Source of the DNA: Polyodon spathula
Lineage: Eukaryota > Chordata > Actinopteri > Acipenseriformes > Polyodontidae
Direction of reading: 5' to 3'
NCBI RefSeq assembly: GCF_017654505.1
Contig: NC_054548.1
Span: 31,943,774-32,007,773, forward strand
DNA: 64,000 nt
Positions 22,017 through 33,061 of this stretch are shown here, in pieces. Each line of letters begins with the position of its first letter. Position 1 is the first letter of the stretch. Below the pieces are notes generated by a model, which was given only the letters and a program-made list of their open reading frames with translations, had not been told where the DNA came from and searched no databases. Both the position numbers and the translations under genes were made by a program.

Positions 22017-22245
22017 AATGAAGAAGACCTAGGAGTTTATGTTGACTCAGAAATGTCTTCATCTAGACAATGTGGGGAAGCTATAAAAAAGGCCAACAAG
22101 ATGCTCGGATTTATTGTGAAAAGTGTTGAATTTAAATCAAGGGAAGTAATGTTAAAACTGTACAATGCATTAGTAAGACCTCATCTTGAATATTGTGTTC
22201 AGTTCTGGTCACACTACAAAAAGGATATTGCTGCTGTAGAAAGAT
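22017..22245 (+). pseudogene. CR1 LINE C-terminal fragment, first of a pair
   Basis: Encodes EEDLGVYVDSEMSSSRQ through [20 protein letters not shown] in one frame, the region after the RT palm. It stops abruptly where a second CR1 copy of the same orientation starts, with the same protein region repeated. Confidence 0.85.
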
Positions 22246-22997
22246 AAGGTACTGCATGCAGGAAATAAAAAATGTGCATTATAAATATCATATGGGAGAT
22301 ACTGAAATTGGAGAAGGTATCTATGAAAAAGACCTAGGAGTTTTTGTTGACTCAGAAATGTCTTCATCTAGACAATATGGGGAAGCTATAAAAAAACGTA
22401 GAGGGGGGGGGGGACACAAGAAGGCGTTTCATGGATGCTCGGATACACATTGTGAAAAGTGTTGAATTTAAATCAAGGGAAGTAATGTTAAAACTGTACA
22501 ATGCACTAGTAAGACCTCATCTTGAATATTGTGTGCAGTTCTGGTCACCTCGCTATAAAAAAAGATATTGCTGCTCTAGAAAGAGTGCAAAGAAGAGCGG
22601 CCAGAATTATTCCGGGTTTAAAAGGCATGTCATATGCAGACAGGCTAAAATAACTGAACCTATTCAGTCTTGAACAAAGAAGACTATGCGGCAACCTTAT
22701 TCAAGCATTCAAAATTCTAAAAGGTATTGACAATGTTGACCCCAAGGGACTTTTTCGACCTGAAAAAAGAAACAAGGACCAGGGGTCACAAATGGAGATT
22801 AGACAAAGGGGTGTTCAGAACAGAAAATAGGAGGCACTTTTTTACACAGAGGGTCTGGAACCAACTCCCCAGTAATGTTGTTGAAGCTGACACCCTGGGA
22901 TCCTTCAAGAAGCTGCTTGAGAAGATTCTGGGATCAATAAGCTACTAACAACCAAAGAAGCAAGATAGGCCGAATGGCCTCCTCTCTTTTATAAACT
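22246..22997 (+). mobile_element. CR1 LINE 3' fragment, second of the pair
   Basis: Starts again in the same protein region (GTACTGCATGCAGG) and runs to the tail at about 22997. An extra segment with a 12-G run (22398-22430) interrupts the IKKANKM region. It carries the GATACACATTG variant shared with 16448-18021. Frameshifts and a stop (at about 22650) make it dead. Confidence 0.88.
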
Positions 22998-23786
22998 TCT
23001 CTTGACGGCTTTTCCTGCTGTCATGCTGTTGCTATGCGCTTACATCACTGCTATTTCTGAAACACTCAAACATTCCTATTTTTATTTATTTTGTTTCTTT
23101 AAACAATCGAACGTTGTTTGCATTATGCAGTTATCCAAATTAAAATGCAATGTAAAATGGACAACACAGCTTCATGCAATTAGGCAAAATGTGCATTTAG
23201 CCGATATGCATTTACATCTCATACAGTCATAGAAAATGATACACTAAAAGACAGGACCAGCTTCATGCTATGCAATTAAAAGATTTATGCAGTTATCCAA
23301 TGTGCAAATAAGTGGAGTCGACTGTTTGTGTGCGTGTAAGTTTTTGCTCAAAAGAGCTAATTGTTTCGGTATGTTTAAATACCTTTGTCAAAGGGAAAGT
23401 GAATTTGAAAACAGTGGAGGTAATTGTAGGCTTTGGGTGTCATGGCAACTACACTAATTTATTTATCTTTAAATCTATTAATATGATTGTGATACTGTAG
23501 TTGTTGATGTAATCTACTATTCCTTTCTATTTAAAACTTCAGGCATCATGGTATTGAGTTTATTTATCCATGTATTTTCTTTGTCTTCTATATTGTACAT
23601 TCTATACCGAGCATCAAAAGAAACTTCGCTATAACACATTTATTTTCAAAGAAAATAAGGATTATAAATGATGGACATTGACAAAATGTTTTTTGTTTCT
23701 TTTTAAGCACTCCTTCATTCACCTTTTGTCCATGACACGCTTGAGTGACTATGACAGAAGCATATGCATTTAACCGTTTGTGGTCC
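22998..23786. other. intron, nothing recognised
   Basis: AT-rich, no repeat family recognised. 23590-23640 has a few words shared with fish dispersed repeats, but too short to call. Confidence 0.5.
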
Positions 23787-23788
23787 TA

Positions 23789-25396
23789 CACTACCTGTCA
23801 AAAGTTTTAGAACACCTCAATTTTTCCAGTTTTTATTTAAATTTACGCAGTTCAATGTCTCAGTGTACTCTGAAATTAAAGCAAGAACAAATAAACAATT
23901 GGAGATAAAAAAGAAATCATGGAATCGTTTTGTTTAACAAAATTGAATAAATTTTTTTGACTCAAGAAGCCACCTTTTGCAGATATAACAGTCGAACACA
24001 CTCGTGGCATTCTTTCTACAATGGAAATCAAATATTGTTCGGAAAGTTCTTCCCACACTGTTGCAGAAGTTCCCACAGATGTGTTGCACTTTTTTTTGCT
24101 TTCACCCTTCTGTCCAGTTCATCCCAAACCATCTCGATGGGGTTTAAGTCTGGAGACTGTGCTGGCCATTCCATGATTTGAAGCCTACCGTCTTGTTCTT
24201 TTCTTCTAAAGTAGTTCTGACATAGCCTGGAGGTATGTTTTGGGTCATTATCTTGCTGTAGGATGAACCCCTGACCAACTAGGCGTATACCAGAGGGTAT
24301 TGCATGGCGCTGCAAAATGCTGTGGTAGCTGTTTTGGTTCAGTGCCACTCACTGTGCAAGTCGCCGACTCTGGATCCAGCAAGAGAGCCCCAGACCATCA
24401 TGCTTCCTTCTCCATGTTTGACAGTTGGTGTCACACACCGAGGAACCGTCCTTTCGCCTACTCGACGGCGTACAAAAACCCTACGTGATGAACCAAAGAT
24501 TTCAAAGTTTGATTCGTCGGTCCATAAGACCGCCTTCCAGTCTTCAGTAGTCCACTGGCGGTGCTTCATGGCCCAGGCAAGCCTCTTTTTCTTATTTTGC
24601 CATCTTAGCAATGGCTTTCTTACTGCCACTCGACCTGTCAAACCTGCAGCTCGAAGTCTTCTCTTCACAGTTGAAACTGAGGTTTGCTTACTTCAACCAG
24701 TGTTAAGCTGTGCTTGAAGCTGTTGTCCTGTGAGCCACCTATCACGCAAGCTGTTGACTCTCAGAAACTTGTCTTGGATTCTGTAGTGGCTTTGGGTCTG
24801 CCAGACCTCTTCCTGTCAGAGTTTCCTCCAGTTTCCAAGTGCCTTTTGATGGTGTAGGAAACTGTACTCGCTGACACCTTGGCTTTCTTTGCAATTTCTC
24901 TAAAGGAAAGACCTACACTTTTAAGGGTTATAATGGTCTGTCTGTCTTCCTTTGTTAATTGTCTTTTTGTCACCATTATGATAGCAATATACTACTTCCT
25001 GCAGTACAATACCGTCCAAATAATGCTTAAGAGGGTGTAGTAACACAGTCTGTTCCAACACTGCTTTTATACAGACAGAGGGTTTGTAAGTAATCAACAA
25101 AAGTTGGGACACCTGTAGGAATTGTTAGCATCAACTTTCAAGGCTTAATTTACTTCCATTGCTGCAGAACAGCTGTAAGTTGTTAGCCCATTACTTGTTC
25201 CCTGAAAAAGGCCTATTTATATAACTCTGAAATGTACATTATTTTTCAGTTTTTGATAACCTAAACTTTTTTTTAAACCTCTGGCAGTTTACCACTTACC
25301 TTTGTACCATTTCAGATTATTCACTGGACTTGAACTGCTTAAATTTCAATAAAAACTGGAAAAATGGGGGTGTTCTAAAACTTTTGACCGATAGTG
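23789..25396 (-). mobile_element. Tc1-like transposon, complete with TIRs
   Basis: Flanked by TA on both sides (23787-23788 and 25397-25398). The inverted ends both read CACTA(C/T)C(T/G)GTCAAAAGTTTTAGAACACC inward, over about 29 bases with two differences. Length is 1608 bases, the usual size for Tc1. The transposase lies on the minus strand. Good preservation of both ends suggests moderate age. Confidence 0.93.
24028..24976 (-). pseudogene. Tc1 transposase, frameshifted
   Basis: Start at 24976, MVTKRQLTKEDRQTIITLKS, a paired-like helix-turn-helix domain, then KRSGRPKATTES. A shift leads to LRAAGLTGRVAVRKPLL and VLWTDESNFEIFGSS (first catalytic Asp), VKHGEGSMMVWGSL, another shift, then FILQQDNDPKHTSRL (second Asp) and [18 protein letters not shown] (Glu). 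All three acidic residues of the DD34E triad are present, but at least three frame breaks (at about 24765, 24690 and 24345) prevent a full protein. Confidence 0.9.
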
Positions 25397-25431
25397 TATG
25401 TCGGACCAGGTTGTTAATAACCGGCATCTAG

Positions 25432-25477
25432 TGTGTGTGTGTCTATGTATATATATGTGTGTGTGTGTGTGTATGTA

Positions 25478-25557
<80 letters not shown>

Positions 25558-25570
25558 CATACATATACAT

Positions 25571-25601
<31 letters not shown>

Positions 25602-25603
25602 TA
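25432..25603. repeat. compound GT/AT/CATA microsatellite
   Basis: GT run with TATG words (25432-25485), a long AT run to about 25552, then CATA tetranucleotides and a short CA run. It sits exactly between two Tc1 elements, both of which target TA. Open frames within it are artefacts. Confidence 0.97.
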
Positions 25604-25605
25604 TA

Positions 25606-27161
25606 CAGTACTGTGCAAAAGTTTTAGGCAGGTGTGAAAAAATGCTGTAAAGTAAGAATGCTTTCAAAAATAGACATGTTAATAGATTATATTTATCAAT
25701 TAGCTAAATGCAAAGTGAGTGAACAGAAGAAAAATCTAAATCAAATCCATATTTGGTGTGACCACCCTTTGCCTTCAAAACGGCATCAATTCTTCTAGGT
25801 ACACTTGCACAGTCAGGGATTTTGTAGGCATATAGTCACGTGTATGATTAAACAATTATACCAAACAGGTGTAAGTTGAAACTCAATCATTAACTGAAAC
25901 AGAAACAGCTGTGAAGGAGGAATAAAACTGGTTGAGGAACAGCCAAACTCAGCTAACAAGGTGAGGTTGCTGAAGACAGTTTACTGTAAAAAGTCATACA
26001 CCATGGCAAGACTGAGCACAGCAACAAGACACAAGGTGGTTATACTGCATCAGCAAGGTCTCCCAGGCAGAACTTTCAAGGCAGACAGGGGTTTCCAGAT
26101 GTGCTCTCCAAGCTCTTTTGAAGAATGCAAAGAAATGGGCAACGTTGAGGACCCTAGACGCAGTGGTTGGCCAAGGAAACTTACTGCAGCAGTTGAAAGA
26201 CGCATCATGCTTACTTCCCTTCGCAATCAGAAGATGTCCAGCTGTGCCATTGGCAGAAAATTGGCAGAAAACAGTGGGACCCTGGTACACCCATCTACTG
26301 TCTGGAGAAGTCTGGTCAGAAGTGGCCTTCATGGAAGACTTGCGGCCAAAAAGCCATACCTCTGATGTGGAATCAAGGCCAAGCGACTCAACTATGCACG
26401 AAAACACAGGAACTGGGGTGCAGAAAAATGGCAGCAGGTGCTCTGGACTGATGAGTCAAAATTTGAAGTATTTGGCTGTAGCAGAAGGCAGTTTGTTTGC
26501 CGAAGGGCTGGAGAGCGGTACACAAATGAGTGTCTGCAGGCAACAGTGAAGCATGGTGGAGGTTCCTTGCAAGTTTAGGGCTGCGTTTCTGCAAATGGAG
26601 CTGGGGATTTGGTCAGAATTAATGGTCTCATCAATGCTGAGACGTACAGGCAGATACTTATTCATCATGCAATGCCGTCAGGGAGGCATCCGATTGGCCC
26701 CAAATTTATTCTGCAGCATGACAACGACCCCAGACATACAGCGAAAGTCATTAAGAACTTTCTTCAGCGTAAAGAAGAACAAGGAGTCCTGGAAGTGATG
26801 GTATGGCCCCCACAGAGCCCTGATCTCAACGAGTCTGTCTGGGATTACATGAAGAGAGAGAGAAGCAACTGAGGCTGCCTAAATCCACAGAAGAACTATG
26901 GTTAGTTCTCCAAGATGTTTGGGCCAATCTACCTGCCGAGTTCCTTCAAAAACTGTGTGCAAGTGTACCTAGAAGAATTTGATGCTGTTTTGAAGGCAAA
27001 GGATGGTCACACCAAATATTGATTTGATGTAGATTTTTCTTCTGTTCACTCACTTTGCATTTTGTTAATTGATAAATATAAACTATTAACATGTCTTTTT
27101 GAAAGCATTCTTACTTTCCAGCATTTTTTCCACACCTGCCTAAAACTTTTGCACAGCACAG
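25606..27161 (+). mobile_element. Tc1-like transposon with TIRs, + strand transposase
   Basis: Left end CAGTACTGTGCAAAAGTTTT after TA (25604-25605). The right end mirrors it as AAAACTTTTGCACAGCACAG before TA (27162-27163), with a few mismatches in the last bases. Length 1556. Distinct from the 23789 family in both ends and protein. Confidence 0.9.
26003..26920 (+). pseudogene. Tc1 transposase, nearly complete
   Basis: Begins MARLSTATRHKVVILHQQGL (26003), continues DPRRSGWPRKLTAAVERR and SGLHGRLAAKKPYL, then a stop at 26363. The same frame set resumes as [26 protein letters not shown], then a stop, GLINAETYRQILIHHAMPSG, ILQHDNDPRHTAKVI and WPPQSPDLNESVWDYMK. The NP-I of the PDLNPIE box has been deleted (DLNESVWD), although the Glu remains. 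Two stops and two shifts. Confidence 0.9.
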
Positions 27162-27168
27162 TATATAT

Positions 27169-28793
27169 TAGTACCACTCAAAAGTTTGAGTACACTTAAT
27201 GAGTACATAAAATTGACAAAGTTTTACGTTGTATACGTTTCTGCAAATACTTGAAAATGAAAACACATGTTACAATATACAAAACATAAAGAGTATCAAA
27301 GCAATGTTCAAGAACATTGAAAATTGTCTCTAAATCTTGGATTCCTCAAAATAGCCACCCTTTGCCTTAATAACAGCCTCACAAACACAAGGCATTCGCT
27401 TAACAAGTTTCAGCAGGAAATCACCCGACATGCCTTCCCAGCTCTTCTGCAGCAATTCCCAGAGATGTAGGGCACTTGTGGGTAATTTTGCTTTGACTCT
27501 TCTGTCCAGTTCTTCCTATACAAGCTCTATGGGATTGAGGTCTTGAAACTGGGCACGTCATTAGATCGACCTCACTTTCCTCCTTCGCCAGATAGTTCTT
27601 GCACAATTTTGAGGTGTGTTTTGGGTCATTATCTTGCTGAAGAATGAAGGACTGCCCAGCTAGCCATAATCCTGATGGAATGGCATGCCTCTGAAGTATG
27701 CTATGATAGCCATGCTGGTTGGGCTTGCCATGGACTAGGTAAAGATCACCAACTCTGTCACAGGCAAAGTAACCTCAGACCATGACACTGCCTCCTCCAT
27801 GCTTGACAGTGGGAACCACACATGCAAAACTCATGCACTCGCCCTCTCTGCGTCTTACAAATGGTGGTTGGACCCAGATATTTCAAATTTTGACTCATCG
27901 GTCCATAAGACTGACTTCCACTCCTCAAACATCCAGTTTGTGTTTTTTGGCCCAGGCAAGTCTCTTCCTCTATTCTGCACTGTTAACAATGGTTTCTTTG
28001 CAGCAATTCTTCCAGTTAGGCCAGCTTCACGCAATCTCCTCTGAACAGTTGATTTTGAAACATCTGTACTTCTAGTAACATTTAGCTGAGCTTGTATTTC
28101 AAAGGCAGATAATCGCCGGTTTCGCAGACTTATGACTCGAATGAACTTGTTCTCTGATTCTGAGGTCATCCTTGGCCTGCCTGACCTTGTTTGGTCCTCA
28201 TGAGTGCCAGTTTCTTCAAATCGTTAATGGTCTTGGCCGCAGCAGTTACAGACACTTGCAAAGTTCTTGCGATTTGTCTTAGATTGACCTTCATTTCTTA
28301 AAGTAATTACATTTTCTTTGCTTAACTGAGCGTATTTTGCCATTTTCTGCTCCCTTACATTCAGGAATGACAAACTTAGCCTATGCTACCTATATTTATA
28401 GTAATCATGGACCCTCACCTGTTAACAATAATTGGTAACAAAAGGTTATTTAGGTAACATGCTAGTTAACTCAGAGAACATCTAACAAAGACAGTTATAC
28501 TTAGGCCAGTATTCTAACACCATGTTATACACATTTCAGACTTTTAACTGACTTGGGCTTCAGACTGAAATCTCCTTGCTTTGGGTGACCATTTCATTGA
28601 AATTGACAAGATTTACATTTTCATTTAAAAATAAAATTTTTGAATGCAATTCACTTATGATTATCAGCTTATATAAGTACATGTATCATAATGAAATACT
28701 AAGTGTTTATAAACAAGTTTATACAGTTAAAAGCATAGCTAATCATGAAAAATCTGGTTTCAAGCAGGTGTACTCAAACTTTTGACTGGTACA
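27169..28793 (-). mobile_element. Tc1-like transposon, third of the cluster
   Basis: The ends share GTACCA(C/G)TCAAAAGTTTGAGTACAC, left at about 27171 and, inverted, right at about 28768-28792. The outermost bases and TA sites are worn. It begins within ten bases of the end of the preceding Tc1. Length about 1.6 kb; the transposase is on the minus strand. Confidence 0.87.
27400..28350 (-). pseudogene. Tc1 transposase, degraded
   Basis: Longest frame 28169-27855: MTSESENKFIRVISLRNRRL, VSKSTVQRRLREAGLTGRIA and VLWTDESKFEISGS (first catalytic Asp). The N-terminal helix-turn-helix (from about 28341, MAKYAQLSKENV) and the C-terminal part with CKNYLAKEESEVDLM (27606-27421) lie in other frames. The second Asp region near 27640 is recognisable only in pieces. 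Confidence 0.8.
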
Positions 28794-29300
28794 GTGTGTG
28801 TGTGTATGTGTGTATATATATATATTATATATATATATATTATATAATATATATATCATATATAATATATGATATATATATATTATATTATTTTTTTACC
28901 CAATATAGTTATACCCCGCCACCAGAGGACCCAATACAGAGTTATGTCTCGCAGTCGCTGCATGGTTTGTTTAAAGTTATTGTTTTTATTTTTTTATTTT
29001 TTTTTACACATTACCTTAAGTTGCTGTTCTTCAGTAAAGGTGTATTTTCCATGCAAAGTTAAAGGGCACTTCAGAAGCAAATCATATTCAAAGCACTTTT
29101 TTATTATTATTTGGCATACAGTACCAAAATAAATAGTCAAAACAAAGTGAATGACATTTTCCTTCAGACTCTAACAAATAGTTCTAGTGTCACACTAATA
29201 TCTGCGTGGTTGGAAAATAACTTAAAAAAAAAAAAAAAATAAAATAATAATAATAATAATAATGGCTTTTCAAATAAACATGGTTCCTCTTTTTTGTGTG
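28794..29300. other. GT/AT microsatellite and short intron stretch
   Basis: 28794-28892 is GT then irregular AT repeats. 28893-29300 has no recognised gene; an A-run and (AAT)n array lie at 29223-29263. Confidence 0.6.
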
Positions 29301-29307
29301 TTATGTA

Positions 29308-29455
29308 AGCAATAAGGCACGACAGGGTGTGGGATATACTCTAATATCCACACTCCCCAGGAGCGTTAAGTCACGAGGCAAAGCCAAGTGGCTTTAACCG
29401 CCTGGGGCGCGTGGATATTAGAGTATATCCCTCACCCTGAAGTGCCTTATTGCGC
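29308..29455. repeat. 146-bp palindromic (fold-back) element
   Basis: The left arm GCAATAAGGCAC...GGATATACTCTAATATCCAC (29309-29351) is mirrored by GTGGATATTAGAGTATATCC...GTGCCTTATTGC (29411-29453). Inside it, CCCCAGG...TTAA pairs with TTAACCGCCTGGGG, and AAAGCCAAGTGGCTTT forms the tip, so almost the whole unit is one hairpin. No coding capacity. Probably a fold-back type MITE. Confidence 0.85.
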
Positions 29456-29774
29456 TTATAAAATGTATCAACAAACATAACAAAAAAAAGTAAAAACATG
29501 TTTCATTTAACAAAGTAATTTTTATTAAATATCCTTCCACTTATGCCTGGCCTTAGAAAAAATAGTCCCTTAAAACATAAAAAAAAAAATAAAAAATGCA
29601 TTAATTAAAAAATAATTTCAGGTGTTGAATTGAACATTGCCATTGAAAGTGCAGTTTTGATTCATTACACTTTCTGTAATTCTTAAAGTAAAATATTACT
29701 TTTAAATCATGCAGCACAAATAAGACTGCCTTTAATCATACAGGCCCTTCACAAGACCTGAGAGAGTGAGAATG

Positions 29775-29817
<43 letters not shown>

Positions 29818-31640
29818 TCCTTTGTTATTGGGGGTAGTAGCAGGAGGTATCCATACCAGATTTGTGCTACAGCTTCACAGTGGCGAGAAAGACGTTATTT
29901 GCATGGAATACCTGGTTACTTATCAAACTGGCTTTGTAATTTACAGCTTAGTAACCTGGAGAACTACTGGACCAGTGATAGGAAACAGTTTAAACAATGC
30001 AGGGCATAGCAGAAGGCATGATACTATCATACCTGGACACATTTAAATGGTATGGCAGGAACTGTTGAGATGAATTTATAAATGTTCGGTATCAGATCAC
30101 ACAGCTGCGCAGGGGGTGGGTCTATTGGCAGGCAGGTAGACTAAAGAACGGACACTGGGAGCAACGGCAACAAAACATCTTTTAACCCCAAAGTCTCTCT
30201 TAAGAGGGGCCCAAATATTTTGTGAAAAGCTGAAAGTTTAAGAGATATTTTTAAGAAACTATTTATTTTCAAAATGGGATCGGGAAACTCAGTAGTTCAG
30301 GGAGAAGGAACAGAGCGATCAGAATGGCGAGTTTTGAATTTATTTGAATACTTTTGCTTTTTTTCACTACTTCATTTGTGTCCAATTCAGATTTATTCAA
30401 TATCTCATGTACAGTTCGGTTTCCCAAAAGTTCAGCATTTACATAAATCTCATCGGTCATGTTTACTGCGATAAATTCCAATATGTCTGCCGTTTTTGTT
30501 TTTAAATTCTAGTTTGTATGGATATCTGCCAGTGATTTGCCCGTTTTTGAAAAAAGTGCCAACCCATGGTGATATCAACACCCCCATGTGACCTTTTTTG
30601 ACCAATCAGGATAGAGTATTTAAAATACCCTTTTTACAATTTACGATATGCTATGGTAAATTAAGATTAGGCATTGAACAAACGAATAACGAAAACTATG
30701 TTAAAAAAAAAAAACATACATCCTAAGATTTCAATTTAACTGCTAACTTCAGCCTACCCTAGAGGTTTTGGCAATCGGTTATTGAGGTTTTTTTTTCGTT
30801 ATGTTTTACATAGTAGCAACTGTAACACATAGGAGATACCAAGGTAGACTATTAATTTAAAAGAAAAAGGCAGGGGACATGTGCTCACCTTGTGTCCATC
30901 TTGAAACTTATTTTCCTTTTGATGCATCATGAGTAAATAAAACTTTATTTAAAAGCTTTAGAATCTGTGGGGGAACATGAACTATTGTTAAGGTAATGAG
31001 AAATCTTTCCGGACACTCTTTTTATAAAAAAAAAAAAAAAAAAATCAGTCTTTTAAGGTGCACTTTTACAAGCCATAGATTTATGTAAATTATGAAAAAT
31101 TCTGAACAAGATGCATAGTTTTTATGTCAGTGAAATGCATGTATTAACTAATTTAGAATTGCATAAGATAGCTAAATAAATGGACGCATTACGGTAATGA
31201 GATTTCAACAGTAAAAAACTTCAACATATAAAAAAACAGTAAAAATTAATTATGAAAAATTGTAAAAATACATTTGTTGTCAAAGAATGGCTTTTCTTTG
31301 CAGTGATTATAATCTTTTGTCATAGTTATGTATTTTTTAAAAGATATACACCTCAGACACATCTGGGTCTCCATCGGTGCATCTCTCTTTGCTGCAGTCA
31401 CAGCAGACAAACACCTGCTATCTTGCAAATTATTACTGTGAGACTTACTGGATGTGATGGAAACTAAATGTTGAATTCCCAACAAAAAAAAGCTGTTTTA
31501 TCTGAAAGTCTGTGAAACTGAAGGCAAACAAAGCAGAACATGACCTAATGAAGCCAGATTAAGTTTTTCTTCCACTCCACTCTAAATTTTTGTCTTCATG
31601 TTTTTTCATAATTTCTTATCAATATTGATTTCAGTGCTTT
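29456..31640. other. intron, unassigned; poly(T) and poly(A) tracts
   Basis: No gene recognised. A 36-T run lies at about 29777-29811 and an A run near 31027-31043. 30520-30625 has the look of a dispersed repeat (short self-complementary words such as GGTATTTTAAATACTC), but I cannot assign it. Confidence 0.5.
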
Positions 31641-31659
31641 CCTTTTGACTTTCTGTGGT

Positions 31660-31868
31660 GTTGGCCGCTTTACTTGTAGAAAACTCGAATTGTAAACATT
31701 TGCCATGTTGAGGAACGAGTCTTACCAACAGTATACCATCAGTATACAGTCTCAGATTCTGACTGCACAGCAAATATAACATGCGGGGGGGGGGGGGGGG
31801 GGGGGGGGGGGCTCTCATTATGGGGCAATAACCTCCCCCCTCTCTTTTGTTTTGAAAAATGGGTTTTG

Positions 31869-31903
<35 letters not shown>

Positions 31904-31981
31904 CCCCAGTTTTTTGGCACACTGACCCATTTTCCTGCGATCTCTACTGGCCCCGGGCCATGGTTAATGTCGAACCCTGAT
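31660..31981. repeat. dispersed repeat, copy 1 (hAT-like right end)
   Basis: Shares several blocks with 34104-34475, including CAGTCTCAGATTCTGACTG and TTTTTTGGCACACTG...CCCATTTTCCTG, and ends TTAATGTCGAACCCTG at 31981. That last string, inverted (CAGGGTTCGACATTAA), looks like a hAT terminal repeat. A G-run (31784-31810) and a T-run (31873-31903) have expanded inside it. Confidence 0.45.
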
Positions 31982-32560
31982 CTCACAGTGATGCTTAGTT
32001 TGCATACCTAATTAGAATTTGTTCAATTCATGCTGCTTTATCGAAGAACTGTGACTTTCAAATCTATCCGTGCACCAATGCAAACGTGCGCTGCAGTTTT
32101 TTGTATTGCACATACCTATGAATAACACGCACTATTTTCACCACCTTGGTATTGGTTGTTAACACTACATTCCTCTGCACACTTCACATGGCAACAAGCA
32201 GTATACAGTAGGCTACTACATCTGCCTTAGTGCAAGAAAAAGCAGATCAAGTTCAAAGTCTGAAACACACTGTGGGGCACTTAGATTTTTTTAAATTTTG
32301 TTCAACGCAATGCGTTGGAATTTTTTTTTTTTTAAATGAATAGTAGGGTTTGACTTTTAGGTGTAATGTGACGCCTCCCTCCCTTTGCACTATTCTGACT
32401 ATAGACAGAACAAAATGACTTCAGAATGAGCATTTCTGCTGTTCTACCCTACTTTATCAAGTAGAGGGGGCTGTCTGGGATTTGTCGCGTCTCAGCTCTC
32501 TGTTTCACTTGGCGTCTCAGCTCTCGGTTTCAGTGGACAGGAATTGTGGTGTATAGTGAA
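31982..32560. other. intron, nothing recognised
   Basis: No gene or repeat family recognised between the hAT-like end and the RLE LINE tail. Confidence 0.5.
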
Positions 32561-32870
32561 AGCTCTATCCGAGGCTCACCAGATTACCCCTTATGAAGTA
32601 CCATCCAGCCCACCCCAGACAGTTGCCATGCTGAGGTGCAACGGAGACCGCACTTGGTTGATCCCGGGAACCAGCATCATCGCCGTTGTGTGTGTGCGCA
32701 TGTGCCAGTGAGGCCCCAGATAGGCTGATCCCTGGAGCTAGCATTACATTCAGCCATCGACAGCAGGCCAGTAGGAAAGCCATGATTTAGACAGAGGGAG
32801 GAAAAGCACTGAAGGCTCATAGGTAACAGTGAAGCTACGTCTTGGTTCATCCCCACCACTACTATCTTAT
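32561..32870 (+). mobile_element. 3' tail fragment of the RLE-type LINE
   Basis: Shares GGCTGATCCCTGG-AGC-AGCAT-type words and overall order with the 3' noncoding part of the element at 20531-20845, in the opposite orientation. No protein part present. Confidence 0.5.
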
Positions 32871-33061
32871 TTTATCTTGGTGAAAATCAAGTCCAATATT
32901 AGCATGAAATAAATAACAGCTACTCATCATTTAATGAAAAAGTGTAGCTTCCAACATTTGCTAACTTAGACTCCATCAAGCATTTTCTTTGCTATTTTTT
33001 GTACCGTAATCAAAAATAATGCAATTTCCGATCTAATGTCAGTAACATGTAGGCATTATTA

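Noticed and set aside
25346..25667. Several overlapping open frames on both strands
   Set aside because: Simple-repeat translation of the GT/AT/CATA array between two Tc1 elements.
31606..31986. Minus-strand frame rich in Lys and Pro
   Set aside because: Produced by the T-run and G-run; no other protein character.
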